From positions 248,001 through 312,000 of the forward strand of contig CAVWYO010000010.1 of assembly GCA_963759235.1 (NCBI GenBank): a stretch of 64,000 nucleotides of DNA. The letters are read 5' to 3'. The notes beneath the pieces were generated by a model. It saw only the letters and a list, made by a program, of their open reading frames with translations. It had not been told where the DNA came from and searched no databases. This DNA comes from Bauldia sp963759235. Lineage in GTDB: Bacteria > Pseudomonadota > Alphaproteobacteria > Rhizobiales > Kaistiaceae. Both the position numbers and the translations under genes were made by a program. Positions 7,847-16,107 of the stretch are shown piece after piece; positions within the stretch are counted from its first letter, which is position 1, and every line of letters starts with the position of its first letter.

Positions 7847-8880
7847 CCCTGGAACCGCTTCTCCCGGATCAGGAACGTGTCGACGTTGTCCTTGGTGACG
7901 ATCTCGTTCGCCATGAAGTAGTTGCCGTCGGGCAATTCCAGCTTGGGCGCCTGGAGAATGGCCCGCTGATAGCAGTACATCACCGGCAGGTAGCCCTGCA
8001 GATAGGGCTGCTGACCGACCGTGCCGTCAAGGTCGCCGCTCTTGATCAGTTCCAGCGCCTGATAGAGAAGATCGGTGCCGACGATCGGCTGCTTCAGCTT
8101 CATCTCCTTGCGGACGAGCCCGGCCGCCGCCGTATCCGGACCGCAAAGCGGCATCAAGGCGCCGAGGTCGGGATTGGCCTTGATGATGTCCTTGATCGTC
8201 GATAGCTCGCTCGCCATGTCGCTCGGGTTGGTGTTGTAGACATTGACGACGTTGAGGCCGCCCTTGGTAACGCCCTCCTTGGCGCCCTGGATGCGCAGGT
8301 CGAGGGCGAGCAGGCCGGGGGCGCAGTTGGTCAACGCGACACTGCCCTTGTTGCCGGCGAGCTTGGCGAGCATCTGGCCCTGAACGACCGCGGCGCCGAC
8401 CAGATCCTGGCCGAAGAACAGCTCGCGGCTGCTGCCCGGCGAGTTGCTGTTGGCGGTGACCACGATGACGCCGGCGTCGGTCGCCTTCTTGATCGGCGCG
8501 ATCCAGGCGTCGGCCTCCAGCGGGATGACGATGATCGCCTCGTAGCCGGTGTTGACGAGCTGCTGGAACTGGGCGATCTGGCTGACGGTGTTGCCGTCGG
8601 GAACACCGGTCCATTCGAGGTCGATGCCGAGCTGGGCGCCGGCATCCTCGGCGCCGACCTTGGTCGGCACGAAGTACGGATTGGTGGTGTTGTAGCACGT
8701 CATCGCCATCTTGATCGGCTTGCCGTAGTAGGATTTCACCCACTCCTTCCAGTCCATTTCGGCGGCGCTGGCGCGGGTGATACCGCCGGCGAATCCCATC
8801 GCGGCCGCCGATCCGGCGAGCGCCATGACCTTGCCGAAGGTCCTGCGATCCATTCCCGGTTCCGCTTTTCGATATGCCAT
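7843..8880 (-). CDS. Sugar ABC transporter substrate-binding protein (RbsB-like, Tat-type signal)
   Basis: 345 residues. The N-terminus MAYRKAEPGMDRRTFGKVMALAGSAAAMG contains a twin-arginine-like DRRTFGK motif ahead of a hydrophobic segment and ASA cleavage site, suggesting Tat export. The mature part is a periplasmic-binding-protein type 1 domain of the sugar class: IKMAMTCYNTTNPYFVPTK, GYEAIIVIPLEADAW, GVIVVTANSNSPGSS and IVGTDLLYQAL. The start is fixed by GGGAGG seven bases upstream of ATG 8880. It lies between permease and ATPase genes in one leftward operon and defines the ligand, probably a sugar or sugar acid. Confidence 0.92.
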   Translation of the reverse strand: MAYRKAEPGMDRRTFGKVMALAGSAAAMGFAGGITRASAAEMDWKEWVKSYYGKPIKMAMTCYNTTNPYFVPTKVGAEDAGAQLGIDLEWTGVPDGNTVSQIAQFQQLVNTGYEAIIVIPLEADAWIAPIKKATDAGVIVVTANSNSPGSSRELFFGQDLVGAAVVQGQMLAKLAGNKGSVALTNCAPGLLALDLRIQGAKEGVTKGGLNVVNVYNTNPSDMASELSTIKDIIKANPDLGALMPLCGPDTAAAGLVRKEMKLKQPIVGTDLLYQALELIKSGDLDGTVGQQPYLQGYLPVMYCYQRAILQAPKLELPDGNYFMANEIVTKDNVDTFLIREKRFQG

Positions 8881-8936
8881 GTCTTCCTCCCTGGTTGAGA
8901 CAACGCTTTGCCAGCCAGCGCCCTCGGCGCCGACTG

Positions 8937-10013
8937 CTACTGCCGTGAAATCGTCAGCTTCGCGCCGCTGCCCTCGCGTCTGGTCAGCCACGTCACCGTC
9001 ACCGCGGCGATCAGGACGATGCCGGAAACCCCCTGGGTCCAGCTCGGCGAGATGCCCCACAACACGATCAGATTCTGGATGATGCCGATCACCACGAGGC
9101 CGAGAAGCACGCCGGTGATCGAGCCGCGGCCGCCGGTCAATTGAACGCCGCCGATGATGGTCGCGGCGAGGACGGTGAGCTCGTAGCCGGTGCCGCTGGT
9201 CGGTCCGGCGGTGTGGAGATAGGCGACCGAGCAGACGCCGGACAGCGCCGCCAGCAGGCCGGAGAGGACGAGCAGCATCAGCCGGATGCGCTCGACCCTG
9301 AAGCCGACCAGCCTGGCCGCCACGGCGTTGCTGCCGACCGCCAAGACGCGAAAGCCGAACGCGGTATTGCGCAAGACGATCTCCGCGCCGATCGCGACGA
9401 TGAGGAACAGAATGGTGATGAAGGAGATCTGCCCGACGGTGCCCTGGCCGAACCAATCGAAGAAGAGCGGCGCGTCGGGCATGCCGGTGACCGGCGAGCC
9501 GCCGGCGAGGACCAGAGCGAGGGCGCGATAGACGCCGAGCGTCGCCAGGGTGACGACGATCGCCGGCACATCGATGACCTGCGCGACGACGCCGTTGACC
9601 AGACCGCATGCGGCGCCGGTCGCCAGTCCGCCGAGAATGGCGACCGGCACCGGATAGCCATGGTGAAGGAGGAGCGCGGTGACCACACCGGCCAGCGCGT
9701 AGACCGAGCCGACCGAGATATCGATCTCGCCGGCAATCAGCGCGAGCCCGACGCCAACGGCGAGGAACCCGAGAAAGGTCATGCTCTGCAGGATGCCGGT
9801 GAGGTTGCTCAGCGTGAGGAAGTACTGATTGGTGAACGCACCGATCAGGAAGAAGAGCAGGGCGGCGAGAAGGATGCCGACTTCGTCGAACCGGAGGTAG
9901 CGAGCCAGGCCCCCGTGCGCGCTGATCGACGGCTCGCCGAGATCGGTCGGTGGCTTTGGCGATGCCGTCGGATTGTTCAGGATCTGCTCCGTCACCGGAT
10001 CGCGCTCAGACAA
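8937..10013 (-). CDS. Sugar ABC transporter permease (RbsC-like)
   Basis: 358 residues, a very hydrophobic polytopic inner-membrane protein of the branched BPD_transp_2 type used by ribose/xylose importers. A polar N-terminus is followed by about eight to ten membrane segments. The family motif GEIDISVGSVYALAGVV lies near residue 95, and GGVQLTGGRGSITGVLLGLVVIGIIQN near the C-terminus. It forms the homodimeric channel for the neighbouring binding protein and ATPase. Its start overlaps the end of the cyclase gene by 8 bp, so the two are coupled. Confidence 0.92.
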   Translation of the reverse strand: MSERDPVTEQILNNPTASPKPPTDLGEPSISAHGGLARYLRFDEVGILLAALLFFLIGAFTNQYFLTLSNLTGILQSMTFLGFLAVGVGLALIAGEIDISVGSVYALAGVVTALLLHHGYPVPVAILGGLATGAACGLVNGVVAQVIDVPAIVVTLATLGVYRALALVLAGGSPVTGMPDAPLFFDWFGQGTVGQISFITILFLIVAIGAEIVLRNTAFGFRVLAVGSNAVAARLVGFRVERIRLMLLVLSGLLAALSGVCSVAYLHTAGPTSGTGYELTVLAATIIGGVQLTGGRGSITGVLLGLVVIGIIQNLIVLWGISPSWTQGVSGIVLIAAVTVTWLTRREGSGAKLTISRQ

Positions 10014-10878
10014 CGAGGACCGGTCGGATCCACGACCCGGTCGCGCCGGTGATCTTCAGCGGCAGGGCGACGAACAGGCCTTCGGTGACGCCGTCGGCTC
10101 CGACCGCCTCGAGGTCGAGGTTCTCGAGGAGGTGCACACCCCTGTCGACCAGCATGGCGCGGTGGGTGGTCTGCGCCGGATCGGCGAAAGGCAGCGGTTC
10201 GGTGCCGGTGGTGTCGGTGGCGAGCACCGCCATGCCGGCGTCGTAGAGCCAGACGGCGGCGTCCCTGCCCACCCCCGGCTCCGCCGCCTGGAAGGCGGGC
10301 GGATCGTCCCAATGCTGTATCTTGCCGGTGCGGACGATGACGATGTCGCCGCGGCGGACGCTCTTGCCGGCCTTTTCGAGCGATCGCTGCAGGTCGGCAA
10401 TAGTGACTTCGTAGCCGTCCTCCAGGCGCGGGACCCCGCGCAGCGCGGCGATGTCGAGGACGAGGCCGCGGCCGATGATCGGCGCGACGGTTTCCATGCC
10501 GTGCTTCTTCCAGCCGCGATCGGTGCGGATCTCGCGGGCGAGTTCGCCGCCGAAGATGCGATCCTCGGCCTGAACGTGGATCAGCGCATCCATGTGGGTG
10601 CCGACGTGCAGCGCGCCGATGATGCTGTCGGCCGAAAACTGGAACGGCGAGTTGGCGCCGGTGCCCTCGGGCGTGTGGGTGAAGGCGAGCGCGAAACGCG
10701 TGAACTCGGCGTTATGCGGAATGCGTTCGTTCAACTCGAGGCCGAGGTCGTAGACCCGCCCCTGCCTGGGCAGCGCCAGCGCCGCAAGCAGCGCTTCGGA
10801 ATCGATGCGCGACAAGGCGCCCGCCATCCCGGCGCCGCTCGCGCGCGCCGCCGACTGACCGCTCGTCTTGCTGGCCAT
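10006..10878 (-). CDS. Cyclase family protein (KynB-like metal hydrolase fold)
   Basis: 290 residues. The metal site HVGTHMDALIH (HxGTHxDxxxH) near residue 110 is the signature of the Cyclase family PF04199, which includes kynurenine formamidase and other amide, lactone or carbinol hydrolases. Other conserved parts are VYDLGLELNERIPHN, GDIVIVRTG and WLYDAGMAVLATDTTGTEPLP. It is the first gene of a leftward operon with a sugar-type ABC importer and an enolase-superfamily enzyme, so a role in opening a lactone or related sugar-acid derivative is more likely than tryptophan breakdown. ATG 10878 is chosen. A longer reading to 11085 would run through the operator region. Confidence 0.8.
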   Translation of the reverse strand: MASKTSGQSAARASGAGMAGALSRIDSEALLAALALPRQGRVYDLGLELNERIPHNAEFTRFALAFTHTPEGTGANSPFQFSADSIIGALHVGTHMDALIHVQAEDRIFGGELAREIRTDRGWKKHGMETVAPIIGRGLVLDIAALRGVPRLEDGYEVTIADLQRSLEKAGKSVRRGDIVIVRTGKIQHWDDPPAFQAAEPGVGRDAAVWLYDAGMAVLATDTTGTEPLPFADPAQTTHRAMLVDRGVHLLENLDLEAVGADGVTEGLFVALPLKITGATGSWIRPVLVV

Positions 10879-10948
10879 CGCTCTGCTTGCGTCCCTTTTT
10901 CCGGTGGCGGGCGCGTCTTGGCGGCTCGGCCCTACAAACCCACGATGG

Positions 10949-10960
10949 ATCATGCATGAT
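10949..10960. promoter_or_regulatory. Perfect palindrome, candidate GntR operator 1
   Basis: ATCATGCATGAT is a perfect 12-bp palindrome 71 bp upstream of the leftward operon start. A second inverted repeat (TTGGC-N7-GCCAA, 10960-10976) directly follows. A near copy lies at 11070-11081, next to the divergent gntR gene, as expected for autoregulated divergent control. Confidence 0.5.
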
Positions 10961-11069
10961 TGGCCTGTCAAGCCAAAAGGCATGACACGGTGTGACAGCG
11001 ATCCATGGCAATAATGTGCAGCCGATCCCACCTCGTCCGAGCGACGAGGCGCCGGCTTGCCTGACTCCA

Positions 11070-11081
11070 AAAATGCATGAT
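11070..11081. promoter_or_regulatory. Near-copy of palindrome, candidate GntR operator 2
   Basis: AAAATGCATGAT matches 10 of 12 bases of the perfect palindrome at 10949-10960. The centres are 121 bp apart. It lies 57 bp before the chosen gntR start. Confidence 0.45.
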
Positions 11082-11138
11082 ACACGACTCATACACGGAC
11101 CTCCGGCCGCGACGCAAAGGGGTTTCAAGCCGGTGACG

Positions 11139-11873
11139 ATGAGCGCAGCAGAGCCAGCCGCCAAGCCCCGATCCATCGGTCGGACCGGCCTGACCAACCA
11201 GGTCTACGAAGCTCTCAAGGAACAGATCCTCGATCAGACGGTGACCCCCGGAGGGCGCATCAACATCGATCAGCTGGTTGTCGAACTCGGGGTCAGCTCG
11301 ACCCCGATCCGCGAGGCGCTGGCCCGCCTCCATGCGGCGCGGCTGGTGACCTTCGAGCCGTATATCGGCTATTCGGCGGCGCCGATCCACGAGGACGCCT
11401 GGTTCCACGACATGATCGACTTCCGCGCGATGATCGAGGGAAGCGCCGCCCGCATCGGCGCACCGCGCGCCGAGGCCGGCATCGTCGCCAGGCTCCGGCA
11501 GGCCTTCGCCGACATGGCGGGCGCCGGCCTCGGCCAGCACTATCGCAAATACGCCCGTTTCAACGTTGCCGACGCCGAGTTCCATCAGGCGGTGGTGGCG
11601 AGCGCCGGCAATCGCATCTTCATCCAGGTCTACAAGGACCTGCAGCCGCACGTTCACTATGCGCGGCTCTATCTCAATCGCGGCGAGCAGGAAGAAGAGT
11701 CGCGGGTCGCGGCCGAGCACCGCGCCATCCTCGACGCTTTCATCAACGGCGACGGTCCGGCGGCGCATGATGCGGTGATCGCCCACCTCGAGGCGGCGCG
11801 GTCGCGGCTGCTGAAGAGCGCCGCTTTCGCCCGCTCACAGGCCGGCGAGATCGGCCGACCAAAGAAGAGGTGA
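11139..11873 (+). CDS. GntR-family transcriptional regulator (FadR/FCD type)
   Basis: 244 residues. The N-terminal winged helix (about 20-85) includes LTNQVYEALKEQILDQTVTPGGRINIDQLVVELGVSSTPIREALARL. The C-terminal all-helical FCD ligand domain (about 95-240) has the metal-site pattern with D/H residues in ADAEFHQAVV and AEHRAIL. Regulators of this class sense sugar acids or related carboxylates. It is divergent from the ABC operon and 4 bp ahead of an SDR gene, so it probably controls both. ATG 11139 is preferred because longer reading frames (10992, 11073) cross a palindrome that looks like its own operator. The ribosome site is weak. Confidence 0.9.
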   Translation: MSAAEPAAKPRSIGRTGLTNQVYEALKEQILDQTVTPGGRINIDQLVVELGVSSTPIREALARLHAARLVTFEPYIGYSAAPIHEDAWFHDMIDFRAMIEGSAARIGAPRAEAGIVARLRQAFADMAGAGLGQHYRKYARFNVADAEFHQAVVASAGNRIFIQVYKDLQPHVHYARLYLNRGEQEEESRVAAEHRAILDAFINGDGPAAHDAVIAHLEAARSRLLKSAAFARSQAGEIGRPKKR

Positions 11874-11877
11874 ACTT

Positions 11878-12672
11878 ATGGACAGCTACGGACTTACCCC
11901 CTTTCTCGACGGCAAAGTCGCCATCGTCACCGGCGCGGCCCAGGGCAACGGCTTCGCCATCGCCGAGCGGCTTGCGCAGCATGGCTGCGGCATCGCGGCG
12001 ATCGACATCAACGCGGAGGGGATCAAGGCGGCGGCGGCGCGCCTCGACGACAGCGGCAAACGGGTCCGGCCGTTCGTCGCCGATTGCTCGGTGGTGCCGG
12101 CGATCCGCAAGGTGGTCGGCGAAACTCTGGCGGCGTTCGGCCGCATCGACATCATCGTCAACAATGCCGGCATTCTCCGCATCGCCGCGTTTCCCGATAT
12201 CGGAGAAGAGGATTTCGACGCGACCGTGAACCTCAATTTGAAGGGCGCCTTCTTTTTCGTGCAGGAGGCTCAGGGCGCGCTGACGGAAGGCGGCCGTGTC
12301 GTCAACATCGCCTCGGTCGCCGGCGTCGACGGCCGCACGCTGTCGCCGCCCTACGCCGCCACCAAATCGGGCATCATCACCATCACCAAGACGCTCGCCC
12401 GCGCCCTCGCCCCCCGCGGGATAACCGTCAATGCGATCGCGCCGGGCCTCATCGATACGCCCTTCAACCATATCCTCGACCAGAAGATCGGCGTCGAGAA
12501 GCAGGGCCTCAAGCCCGGCGAAATGCTGGCGAAGCGCGCCGCCGAGATTCCGCTCGGCCGCATCGGCAAGCCCGAGGACGTCGCCGGAGTCGCCGCCTTT
12601 CTGGTCTCGCCGGACGCGAGCTACATCACCGGCGAGACGATCATCGTCGCGGGCGGCTGGGTCATCGATTGA
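11878..12672 (+). CDS. SDR-family oxidoreductase (first of tandem pair)
   Basis: 264 residues, a classical short-chain dehydrogenase with Rossmann motif TGAAQGNG, NNAG, a catalytic Ser in NIASVAG, YAATK for the Tyr-Lys pair and the C-terminal GETIIVAGGW. It oxidises or reduces a hydroxyl of a sugar or sugar acid with NAD(P). It lies 4 bp after the GntR gene and its stop overlaps the next start (TGATG), so it belongs to the rightward catabolic operon. The substrate is unknown. Confidence 0.9.
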   Translation: MDSYGLTPFLDGKVAIVTGAAQGNGFAIAERLAQHGCGIAAIDINAEGIKAAAARLDDSGKRVRPFVADCSVVPAIRKVVGETLAAFGRIDIIVNNAGILRIAAFPDIGEEDFDATVNLNLKGAFFFVQEAQGALTEGGRVVNIASVAGVDGRTLSPPYAATKSGIITITKTLARALAPRGITVNAIAPGLIDTPFNHILDQKIGVEKQGLKPGEMLAKRAAEIPLGRIGKPEDVAGVAAFLVSPDASYITGETIIVAGGWVID

Positions 12673-13418
12673 TGCGCTTCGACGGTGAGGTCGCGCTGGT
12701 GACCGGCGCCGGAAGCGGCGTTGGGCTGGCGGCGGTTGCCCGCTTTGCCGCCGAAGGCTGCCGGGTGGTGGCGACCGTCGAAAAGCCCGAGCACCTCACC
12801 GCGCTGGAGGGCCTGCCGCTCGCCCGCACGGCCGCGCTCGACGTAACCCGCGAGGACGACTGGCGGAGCGTTGTCGACGACGTCGCGGCGTCGCTCGGCC
12901 CGGTCGACATCCTCTTCAACAATGCCGGCGTCACCAATCGCGGCGACCTCGAACAAACCGGGCGCGACCTATGGGACGCGGCGATCCTGGTCAATCTCAC
13001 CAGCGTCTATCTCGGCTGCCGCGCGGTGATCGGCGGCATGCTGGCCAAGGGCCGCGGCGCCATTGTCAACAATGCCTCGATCAACGGCTTGCGGGGGAAT
13101 ACCGGGCTGGTCGCCTATTCGGCGGCGAAAGGCGGCGTCGTGGCGATGACCCGTTCGTTGGCGCTCGACTACGCGACGCGCGGCATCCGGGTGAATTGCA
13201 TCTGCCCGGCCGCGATCGACACCAAGATGACCCGCGACTATCTCGACACGGTGCCGGACAGGTTGGCGGTCGAGCAGGCGATCGTCACAAAGCATCCAAT
13301 CGGCCGGATGGCCAGCGCCGACGAGGTGGCAGCGGTCGCCGTCTTTCTTGCAAGCGATGAAGCCAGCTTCCTGACCGGGCTCGCCATTCCCGTCGACGGC
13401 GGCCGCACGGTCCGCTGA
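12672..13418 (+). CDS. SDR-family oxidoreductase (second of tandem pair)
   Basis: 248 residues. It shows TGAGSGVG, DILFNNAG, NNASINGLRG and YSAAKGG, plus the classical C-terminal SFLTGLAIPVDGG, so it is a classical SDR distinct from its upstream neighbour. The start codon shares a base with the preceding stop, indicating translational coupling. Together with the first SDR and the enolase-superfamily enzyme it probably handles successive oxidations of one sugar-derived compound. Confidence 0.9.
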   Translation: MRFDGEVALVTGAGSGVGLAAVARFAAEGCRVVATVEKPEHLTALEGLPLARTAALDVTREDDWRSVVDDVAASLGPVDILFNNAGVTNRGDLEQTGRDLWDAAILVNLTSVYLGCRAVIGGMLAKGRGAIVNNASINGLRGNTGLVAYSAAKGGVVAMTRSLALDYATRGIRVNCICPAAIDTKMTRDYLDTVPDRLAVEQAIVTKHPIGRMASADEVAAVAVFLASDEASFLTGLAIPVDGGRTVR

Positions 13419-13444
13419 ATCGCCCCCGCAACGCCGGAGAAGGC

Positions 13445-14599
13445 ATGAAGATCGTCGATATCCGCAGCGCCGTGGTGGTCGTGCCGCTGTCGCGTCCGGT
13501 GGCCTGGGCGACGGCGGCGGTGAGCGAGCGCGAATATGTCCTGGTCTGGGCGATCGCCGACGACGGGACCTTCGGCCTCGGCTACGGCCTCGGCAGCCGC
13601 TTTTCCGGCGGCGCCAAGCTGATCCATGACGTCGTCCAGGAGCAGCTCGCCGGCGAAACCGTCGGCCGCGACTCGTGGATGACCGAGGCGCTGTGGGAGC
13701 GGCTCTACCGGCGCACCCTGCTTATCGGACGCCGGGGGGCGGCGCTCAGGGCAATCAGCGCGCTCGACATCGCCTTGTGGGATCTGAACGCCAAGCTCGC
13801 CGGCCTGCCGCTTTATCGCCTGCTCGGCGGCTTTCGCGACGCGGTTCCGGCCTATGCCTCAGGCGGCTATTATTCCGAGGACGACCATTTGAAGGCGCTC
13901 GAATCCGAGATCGCCGCCTACCTCGCCCGCGGTTTCGACGCGGTGAAGATCAAGGTCGGCGGACAACATCTGGCGGTCGACGTCGAACGGGTGCGGCTCG
14001 CCCGCCAGATGCTCGGGCCGAGCGGGCGCCTGGCGCTCGATGCGAACAATGCGTGGTCGAACCTCGCCGATGCGCTGCGCGCCGCCGAGCGCTTCGCTCC
14101 CTTCGATCCGTGGTGGATCGAGGAGCCGTTCCTTCCCGACTGCACGGCGACCCTCGCCGAGTTTGCCCAACGCACGTCGATCCCGGTCGCCACCGGCGAA
14201 CTCGAGGCGACCCGGTGGCCGTTCCGCCAGTTTCTGGAGGATCGGTCCGTCCACATCATGCAGGCCGACGCAACGGTGTGCGGCGGGGTCACCGAATGGC
14301 GGCGCATTCAACAGATGGCGGCCGGCTTCGACGTTCCGGTGGCGCCGCACTGGGCGCCGCACATTCACGCGCACCTGGTCGCCGCTTCACCGAACGGCCT
14401 CAGCATCGAGTATTTCACGCCCGACCGGGACATCGTCAATTTCGACCGCCTGGTCACCGACCCGCTCGACCTGAGGGACGGCATCTACAGGCTCTCCGAC
14501 GAGCCCGGATACGGCCTGACGCTCGATCCGCAATCGGTCAGGCGCCATCTCCGCATTGATTCGCACGAGGGCCGTTCCCTGCCCGGCGAGGCGGCGTGA
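13445..14599 (+). CDS. Mandelate racemase/enolase superfamily acid-sugar dehydratase-like enzyme
   Basis: 384 residues. The barrel has the full mandelate-racemase set: KIK (K168, K170), metal ligands D199 (LALDANNAW), E226/E227 (WWIEEP) and E252 (ATGELE), D275 in MQADATVCGG and the catalytic-base region APHWAPHIHAH from residue 300. The intact K-x-K plus His-Asp dyad fits acid-sugar dehydratases or racemases of the D-galactonate/L-fuconate/mandelate group. It closes the rightward GntR-SDR-SDR operon and is clearly different from the first such enzyme at 5138-6328, which has K-x-H. The two probably act on different isomers. Confidence 0.9.
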   Translation: MKIVDIRSAVVVVPLSRPVAWATAAVSEREYVLVWAIADDGTFGLGYGLGSRFSGGAKLIHDVVQEQLAGETVGRDSWMTEALWERLYRRTLLIGRRGAALRAISALDIALWDLNAKLAGLPLYRLLGGFRDAVPAYASGGYYSEDDHLKALESEIAAYLARGFDAVKIKVGGQHLAVDVERVRLARQMLGPSGRLALDANNAWSNLADALRAAERFAPFDPWWIEEPFLPDCTATLAEFAQRTSIPVATGELEATRWPFRQFLEDRSVHIMQADATVCGGVTEWRRIQQMAAGFDVPVAPHWAPHIHAHLVAASPNGLSIEYFTPDRDIVNFDRLVTDPLDLRDGIYRLSDEPGYGLTLDPQSVRRHLRIDSHEGRSLPGEAA

Positions 14600-14611
14600 A
14601 GCGCCGTGCAG

Positions 14612-15535
14612 TCAGGACATGTAGCCGGTCTGCTTCAGGAAGAGCCTCAGCCGATCCGGAAATTTGAGGACCGCGCGGCTCCGCTTCGGGCAGTCGGCGA
14701 TGTCCTGGCCGGTCAGGCAGACCTCCTCGCCGTCGTCGTGGGCGAGGTCCCAATTGGCATCCAGGGCTTTCCACGCCTCGGCCCCTTCGCCGACCCGGAT
14801 CTTGGCGGCGACCCAGCCGGCGAGATAGCCCGATGACGACCAGCGCTCCGCCGGATCGACGCCGGCTTCGATCTGGCGCAGCCAGTCGCGATGGGCGGGC
14901 AGGAAACGCGGATCGGCGGAGATGTCGTAGGCCTTGCCGTTGCGCACGGTCTCGACGACCAGCGGCGCGGCGCTGCAGGCGTAGCAGCCGAACTGATAGA
15001 GGAAGCGATTGTCATAGGTGGCGATCTCGGCGAGGCCGTCGCCGTCGAGGTCGGTGAGATAGCTGCCGTCGCCGTCGAACTCGCCGATCGGCACGGCCAC
15101 CCAGCGATCGCCGACCGAGGTCGCGACGATCACCTCGGTGCAGCAATGCGCCCCGCCGGAATAGCTGGCGAAATACACCTCCGGACCACTGTTGCCGGCA
15201 TCGATGTCGGCGATGCTCGCTTCCGCCGCCGGGTAGTCGAAGCCCGACGCGACGCCCGGGACTTCGAGCACCTTGCTCCCATCGACCGTGACGGTGAGCA
15301 CCGGGGTGTCGAAGTCGGGATCGAGATCGGGGCGGTGGACGAGGGCGACGCTCGCCGTCAACGGGCCAACGGTGACGGCGGCGCTGGTCGCGCCTTCCGC
15401 GAATTCGGTGGTCGGATAGGCCGGACTGTCGTCCGGCTGCGCCCGGGCGGCAAGCGAAGCGAAGCCGAAGACCAGGCAAAGGCCAAACAGGCGCCCGAGT
15501 GTCGCCGATGTGACGGACAAGTTCCTCTCCCGCAA
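14612..15535 (-). CDS. Exported protein of unknown function with acidic FG-GAP/EF-hand-like loops
   Basis: 307 residues. A signal peptide (LFGLCLVFGFASLAARA) is followed by acidic loops such as GEFDGDGSYLTDLDGDGLAEIATYDNRF that look like calcium-binding FG-GAP or integrin-type repeats, and by SYSGGAHCCTEVIV. Cysteine pairs (HCC, CYAC, CLTG, DCP) suggest disulfides in the periplasm or outside. I know of conserved hypothetical proteins with this GGAHCC segment but no function. It is convergent with the preceding operon with only 12 bp between them. Confidence 0.75.
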   Translation of the reverse strand: MRERNLSVTSATLGRLFGLCLVFGFASLAARAQPDDSPAYPTTEFAEGATSAAVTVGPLTASVALVHRPDLDPDFDTPVLTVTVDGSKVLEVPGVASGFDYPAAEASIADIDAGNSGPEVYFASYSGGAHCCTEVIVATSVGDRWVAVPIGEFDGDGSYLTDLDGDGLAEIATYDNRFLYQFGCYACSAAPLVVETVRNGKAYDISADPRFLPAHRDWLRQIEAGVDPAERWSSSGYLAGWVAAKIRVGEGAEAWKALDANWDLAHDDGEEVCLTGQDIADCPKRSRAVLKFPDRLRLFLKQTGYMS

Positions 15536-15635
15536 GCGAACCGGAATCTATCCCCCATCGCCCCATCCGGGAAACCCCGAACTGGCAAGGCGCCGCTCGT
15601 CTGCTAAGCTGCACCGCAGCAGGTGGGGAGGGACA

Positions 15636-16016
15636 ATGAACGACACAGAGGGCCTCAAGACAATCCGGCTTAATCTGGCGCGCACCAAGGACTTTCCGGA
15701 CGGCAGCGATCGGCACGGCTACCGCTTCACCGCGCCGCTCGACGCCGACGGCCATCTCGACCCGGAAGGCTGGAAGAAGCATCGCGACCGCTGCCGCGTC
15801 GTCCGTTTCTGGGCCGGCCAGGAGGACGACATCGGCCACCTCGTCCATCGGCCGGGCGGTTCGTGGGGCTTCACCTACGACATCGACGGCGACGAGGGCG
15901 ACGAATCCGGCTTCAAGCTGTCGAGCCACAGCTTCGTGCCGGGGGAATATGTGTCGATCCGCGACGACGACGGCCAACTGCACACCTTCATCGTCGTCAC
16001 GGTCGAGAACGTGTGA
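15636..16016 (+). CDS. Small conserved hypothetical protein (126 aa)
   Basis: A 126-residue soluble acidic protein starting MNDTEGLKTIRLNLARTK. It contains ADGHLDPEGWKKHRDRCRVVRFW and the segment GHLVHRPGGSWGFTYDIDGDEGDESGF, ending VPGEYVSIRDDDGQLHTFIV. This pattern recurs as an uncharacterised protein in rhizobial genomes as far as I recall. No catalytic motif or membrane segment is visible. ATG 15636 has GGGGAGGGAC just upstream. It stands alone, divergent from the exported protein. Confidence 0.75.
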   Translation: MNDTEGLKTIRLNLARTKDFPDGSDRHGYRFTAPLDADGHLDPEGWKKHRDRCRVVRFWAGQEDDIGHLVHRPGGSWGFTYDIDGDEGDESGFKLSSHSFVPGEYVSIRDDDGQLHTFIVVTVENV

Positions 16017-16038
16017 CGGCGCGGTCGGCGGCGCCAAT

Positions 16039-16067
16039 TTGTACGACAACTTTGTCGCTGCTAGTCT
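16039..16067 (+). promoter_or_regulatory. Promoter with TNGT-N3-ACNA operator
   Basis: TTGTACGACAA (16039-16049) fits the TNGT-N3-ACNA pattern of FCD-type GntR operators. It overlaps a possible -35 (TTGTAC, 16039-16044) that is 17 bp from an extended -10 (TGC-TAGTCT, hexamer 16062-16067). The ThDP-enzyme gene starts 40 bp downstream. Confidence 0.45.
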
Positions 16068-16107
16068 CGGCGCCGGTGTGTTCGAACGGAGATCGCGTGG
16101 AGCCGTC

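Noticed and set aside
6005..7921. Long rightward open frame (638 codons) across the enolase-type and ABC ATPase genes
   Set aside because: It is antisense to two genes with full catalytic motifs; the long frame is a side effect of high GC and lacks any recognisable domain or ribosome site.
7843..9609. 588-codon reading that joins the binding protein to upstream sequence
   Set aside because: The part before ATG 8880 lies out of frame inside the permease gene; a strong ribosome site and signal peptide mark the true start.
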